From the NCBI RefSeq assembly GCF_001895205.1, contig NZ_BDJF01000017.1, positions 1-64,000 of the forward strand: a stretch of DNA of 64,000 nt, in the 5' to 3' direction. This document shows positions 61,876-64,000 of the stretch, piece after piece. The DNA is from Vibrio injensis (GTDB lineage: Bacteria; Pseudomonadota; Gammaproteobacteria; Enterobacterales; Vibrionaceae). Numbering within the stretch: the stretch's first letter is position 1; each line of letters opens with the position of its first letter. The notes under the pieces were generated by a model, which saw only the letters and a list, made by a program, of their open reading frames with translations, had not been told where the DNA came from and did no database searches. The translations under genes and the position numbers were made by a program.

Positions 61876-63747
61876 ATGCCACGCGTATTTATTCCTCTTA
61901 GTTTACTGCTCTTTTCTGCAGCGCTACTCAGCAAAGTAGTGGCTTTATTTCTTGCTGATACTGCACTTATTTCTATGACCAGCCATCAATGGTGGCAGGC
62001 GTTATTATGGGGAACTCGTCTTGATCTCGTCATGGTGACGTTGTCTGTCGTGATTGTGCTACTGGTTCACCTTGGAACGGGGGGATATAAACCATTACGC
62101 TGGCTACCCAAGTTAGTGGCGGCCATCGCCGCAGTATGGATTATTATGACCACCGCGGCCGATGCAATTTATACCATGCAAACCGGCACTCATATTACCT
62201 TTGAAGTTTTTACTGCTGAAGATTCTGAATTCGCCCTATTAATCACTGCGCTACAAACGTCGCCGCTATTGGTCATTGCAGCGAGTATTTTGAGTGTGAT
62301 GAGTATTATTGGAGCCAGTAAGCTGCCTTTTCAGCCGTTGACTTTAAGTGGCAAGCGACTTATCTCCTCAAGCTTATTTAGTGTGATTTTGCTTGCCGCA
62401 ACCATAACGGTGGTGCGAGGCGGCTGGTCTGATGCACCACAAAGCCCAATGAGTGCTCATAAAATTGGTAATTCCGAACAAGCTTTTATTGCTTGGAGCG
62501 CGCCTTATAGCATTACGTACCACTTGGCAAAAGGGGCTAAAAATGCCGCGCAGCAAATCACACCGCGAATAACATTAGACTACGATAAACAGCCTTTACT
62601 TCAAGCTCAACTAGCACATTTAAAACAGGCCAACATTGTGTTTGTTTTGCTCGAAAGCTGGGCCAGTGTTGATATGCAAAGTTATGCCGGTCAGGTGGAT
62701 GCTACCCCCTTTTTTGATCAGTTACGAGCTCAAAGCTTAAGCGCACACGCAATGTACGCCAACGGATTTCGCACAGTGCAGGGCATTTTTGCCAGCCATT
62801 GCTCTTTTCCTAACCCAGTATCCAGTAGTGTTGCCGGAACCCAACTGCAAACCAAAGCTTACTCTTGTCTCCCCCAACTTTTACGCGAGCAAGGTTGGCA
62901 AACCCATTTTATTCAAGGCAGCGGTAAAGGGTCAGTAGGACAATTTGCTCAATCGCTCGGTTATCAGTTCTCTTACGGTAAAACTGACTACGACTTCTCC
63001 GCTGAACAAAATTACTGGGGCTATATGGATGATGGCATTTATCGTTTCAGCCTTAATAAAATTACTGCTCTAGAGCAACAAGCTCAACCTTGGTTGGTGA
63101 CGATCAATACAGGCACTACGCATGATACCTATCTTCCTGATGAATCTTTGTATGTCTTTGGCAAAGACAATAGTGATCAAGTTCGGCGCAGTGTCCTGCA
63201 TCATGCTGATGGCGCTTTAGAACGCTTTATTACTCAACTGAATCAAACCGTAAAACGCCCAACTTTGGTGGTGTTGATGTCTGATCATACCGCTTTAGGT
63301 TCCAGCCATGACCTTTCTGCCAATTCTATTCCCTTTTTAATCTACGCAACCGACGGTTCTATTGCGGCAAACACGCTTGATATTTCGACTTCTCAACGTG
63401 ATATCACGCCAACCATTTTCGACTGGCTCGGTGGTGAAGTGCCCTGGTTTAGCGGCTTCTCACTACTTGCCCCCGAGAAACACCAAGGTGGCGCTCAATT
63501 TGTACAAGGTGAGAGTATTCGCTGGATTGAGCAGAATAATTTTATCCGCTTTAATGCTCGTACTGGCGCACTTGAGCAGTGTGCTAAAGTTGCTGAGGAT
63601 ACGGTTACGTTGTTAGCGCATCCCTGTGATGATGAGTTTCAATCTATTTGGAAGCAGGCGCAAACCTTTACTTTTATCTCGCAGCAGTTGTTGTTTGACG
63701 GACAAACTCAACACTATACCAATCAACTAATGCATTCTTTACCTTAA
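61876..63747 (+). CDS. LTA-synthase-family membrane phospho-transferase
   Basis: 623 residues. About five membrane segments fill residues 5-180; a periplasmic sulfatase/alkaline-phosphatase-fold domain follows with metal ligand Glu in VFVLLESWAS (Glu260), the likely nucleophile Thr300 in ANGFRTVQG, and LMSDHTALG near 475 (Asp-His ligands). Such enzymes move phosphoglycerol or phosphoethanolamine to cell-envelope glycans; in a Gram-negative next to hldD the LPS core is a fair target, by inference. The donor group cannot be told from sequence. Confidence 0.83.
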   Translation: MPRVFIPLSLLLFSAALLSKVVALFLADTALISMTSHQWWQALLWGTRLDLVMVTLSVVIVLLVHLGTGGYKPLRWLPKLVAAIAAVWIIMTTAADAIYTMQTGTHITFEVFTAEDSEFALLITALQTSPLLVIAASILSVMSIIGASKLPFQPLTLSGKRLISSSLFSVILLAATITVVRGGWSDAPQSPMSAHKIGNSEQAFIAWSAPYSITYHLAKGAKNAAQQITPRITLDYDKQPLLQAQLAHLKQANIVFVLLESWASVDMQSYAGQVDATPFFDQLRAQSLSAHAMYANGFRTVQGIFASHCSFPNPVSSSVAGTQLQTKAYSCLPQLLREQGWQTHFIQGSGKGSVGQFAQSLGYQFSYGKTDYDFSAEQNYWGYMDDGIYRFSLNKITALEQQAQPWLVTINTGTTHDTYLPDESLYVFGKDNSDQVRRSVLHHADGALERFITQLNQTVKRPTLVVLMSDHTALGSSHDLSANSIPFLIYATDGSIAANTLDISTSQRDITPTIFDWLGGEVPWFSGFSLLAPEKHQGGAQFVQGESIRWIEQNNFIRFNARTGALEQCAKVAEDTVTLLAHPCDDEFQSIWKQAQTFTFISQQLLFDGQTQHYTNQLMHSLP

Positions 63748-63771
63748 CCATTCGCATCTCTGGGAGTTTTT

Positions 63772-64000
63772 ATGCATATTTTAATGGCCTTATCGCAACT
63801 TGAAGTGACAGGTGCAGAGGTGTATGCCACGACCGTGGGCGATGAGTTAACACGCCGTGGACATAAGGTATTTTATGTTTCAGATACCTTGACGAAACCA
63901 CACCAAGGCGATTTTTTTAAATTACGTTTTAATAAACGCAGTATACCGCGCCGCTTTTGGCATGTTGCTTATCTGATTTATTTGATCAAAAAACACAATA
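63772..64000 (+). CDS. GT4-type glycosyltransferase, N-terminal part only (runs off the window)
   Basis: ATG 63772 opens a frame that runs to the window edge, 76 residues: MHILMALSQLEVTGAEVYAT with a glycine/alanine-rich acceptor loop and TRRGHKVFYVS, the usual first Rossmann unit of GT-B glycosyltransferases. GGGAG lies about seven bases upstream of the ATG. It is 24 bp after the LTA-synthase-family gene and in the same direction, so probably co-transcribed and part of LPS core synthesis. Confidence 0.8.
   Translation, partial: MHILMALSQLEVTGAEVYATTVGDELTRRGHKVFYVSDTLTKPHQGDFFKLRFNKRSIPRRFWHVAYLIYLIKKHN

Overview
The window looks like a stretch of a Vibrionaceae chromosome, most likely Vibrio. 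Three things point there: the type VI secretion (T6SS) genes follow the Vibrio cholerae vip/vas order, the Hcp is 172 residues and of V. cholerae type, and the surface-polysaccharide genes lie between hldD (gmhD) and rjg, the usual borders of the Vibrio O-antigen/capsule locus. No rRNA, tRNA, CRISPR array or recognisable IS transposase was seen. The species cannot be named from this window.

Region 1 (1-29918, all minus strand) is a complete-looking T6SS locus. Read in the direction of transcription it runs: palindrome-rich upstream site and sigma-54 promoter, hcp, vgrG, DUF4123 adaptor, Tle1-like lipase effector, two tandem DUF2931 lipoproteins (candidate immunity proteins), PAAR tip, Sel1-repeat protein, then tssB-C-E-F-G, tagH, tssJ-K-L, clpV, vasH, vasI, tssA, tssM, vasL, and a second vgrG cut by the window edge. 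Two points matter most. tssF carries a 7-bp tandem duplication that breaks its frame, so secretion may be off in this sequence. The two immunity-like copies are almost identical except for one replaced block near the C terminus.

Region 2 (29930-54522, minus strand) starts at its low-coordinate end with rjg, followed by a polysaccharide operon read toward it. An ops (RfaH-type antitermination) element lies at 54511-54522, ahead of an outer-membrane barrel gene. Then come a Wza-like exporter, a four-helix-bundle protein, wzz, rmlB, rmlA, an N-formyltransferase, a WecE-like aminotransferase, wzx, four GT4 glycosyltransferases, an asparagine-synthase-like protein, a wzy-like polymerase, a UDP-HexNAc reductase, an initiating sugar-phosphate transferase, a WbpM/PglF-like dehydratase and a UDP-glucuronate epimerase. 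Together these predict a Wzx/Wzy polymer started by a 6-deoxy-HexNAc sugar, with an N-formylated 4-amino-4,6-dideoxyhexose and possibly an amidated uronic acid. Five copies of a roughly 106-140-base, multi-hairpin repeat sit between rmlB and the Wza-like gene, three of them in tandem with an exact 143-bp period.

Region 3 (54909-64000, plus strand) holds the divergent gfcABCD/yjbEFGH-type group, an orphan lipoprotein bracketed by CTAG-rich arrays, hldD, an LTA-synthase-family transferase and the start of a GT4 glycosyltransferase, probably the beginning of LPS core genes. CTAG-rich palindromic arrays recur in gaps of regions 2 and 3; none was noticed in region 1.
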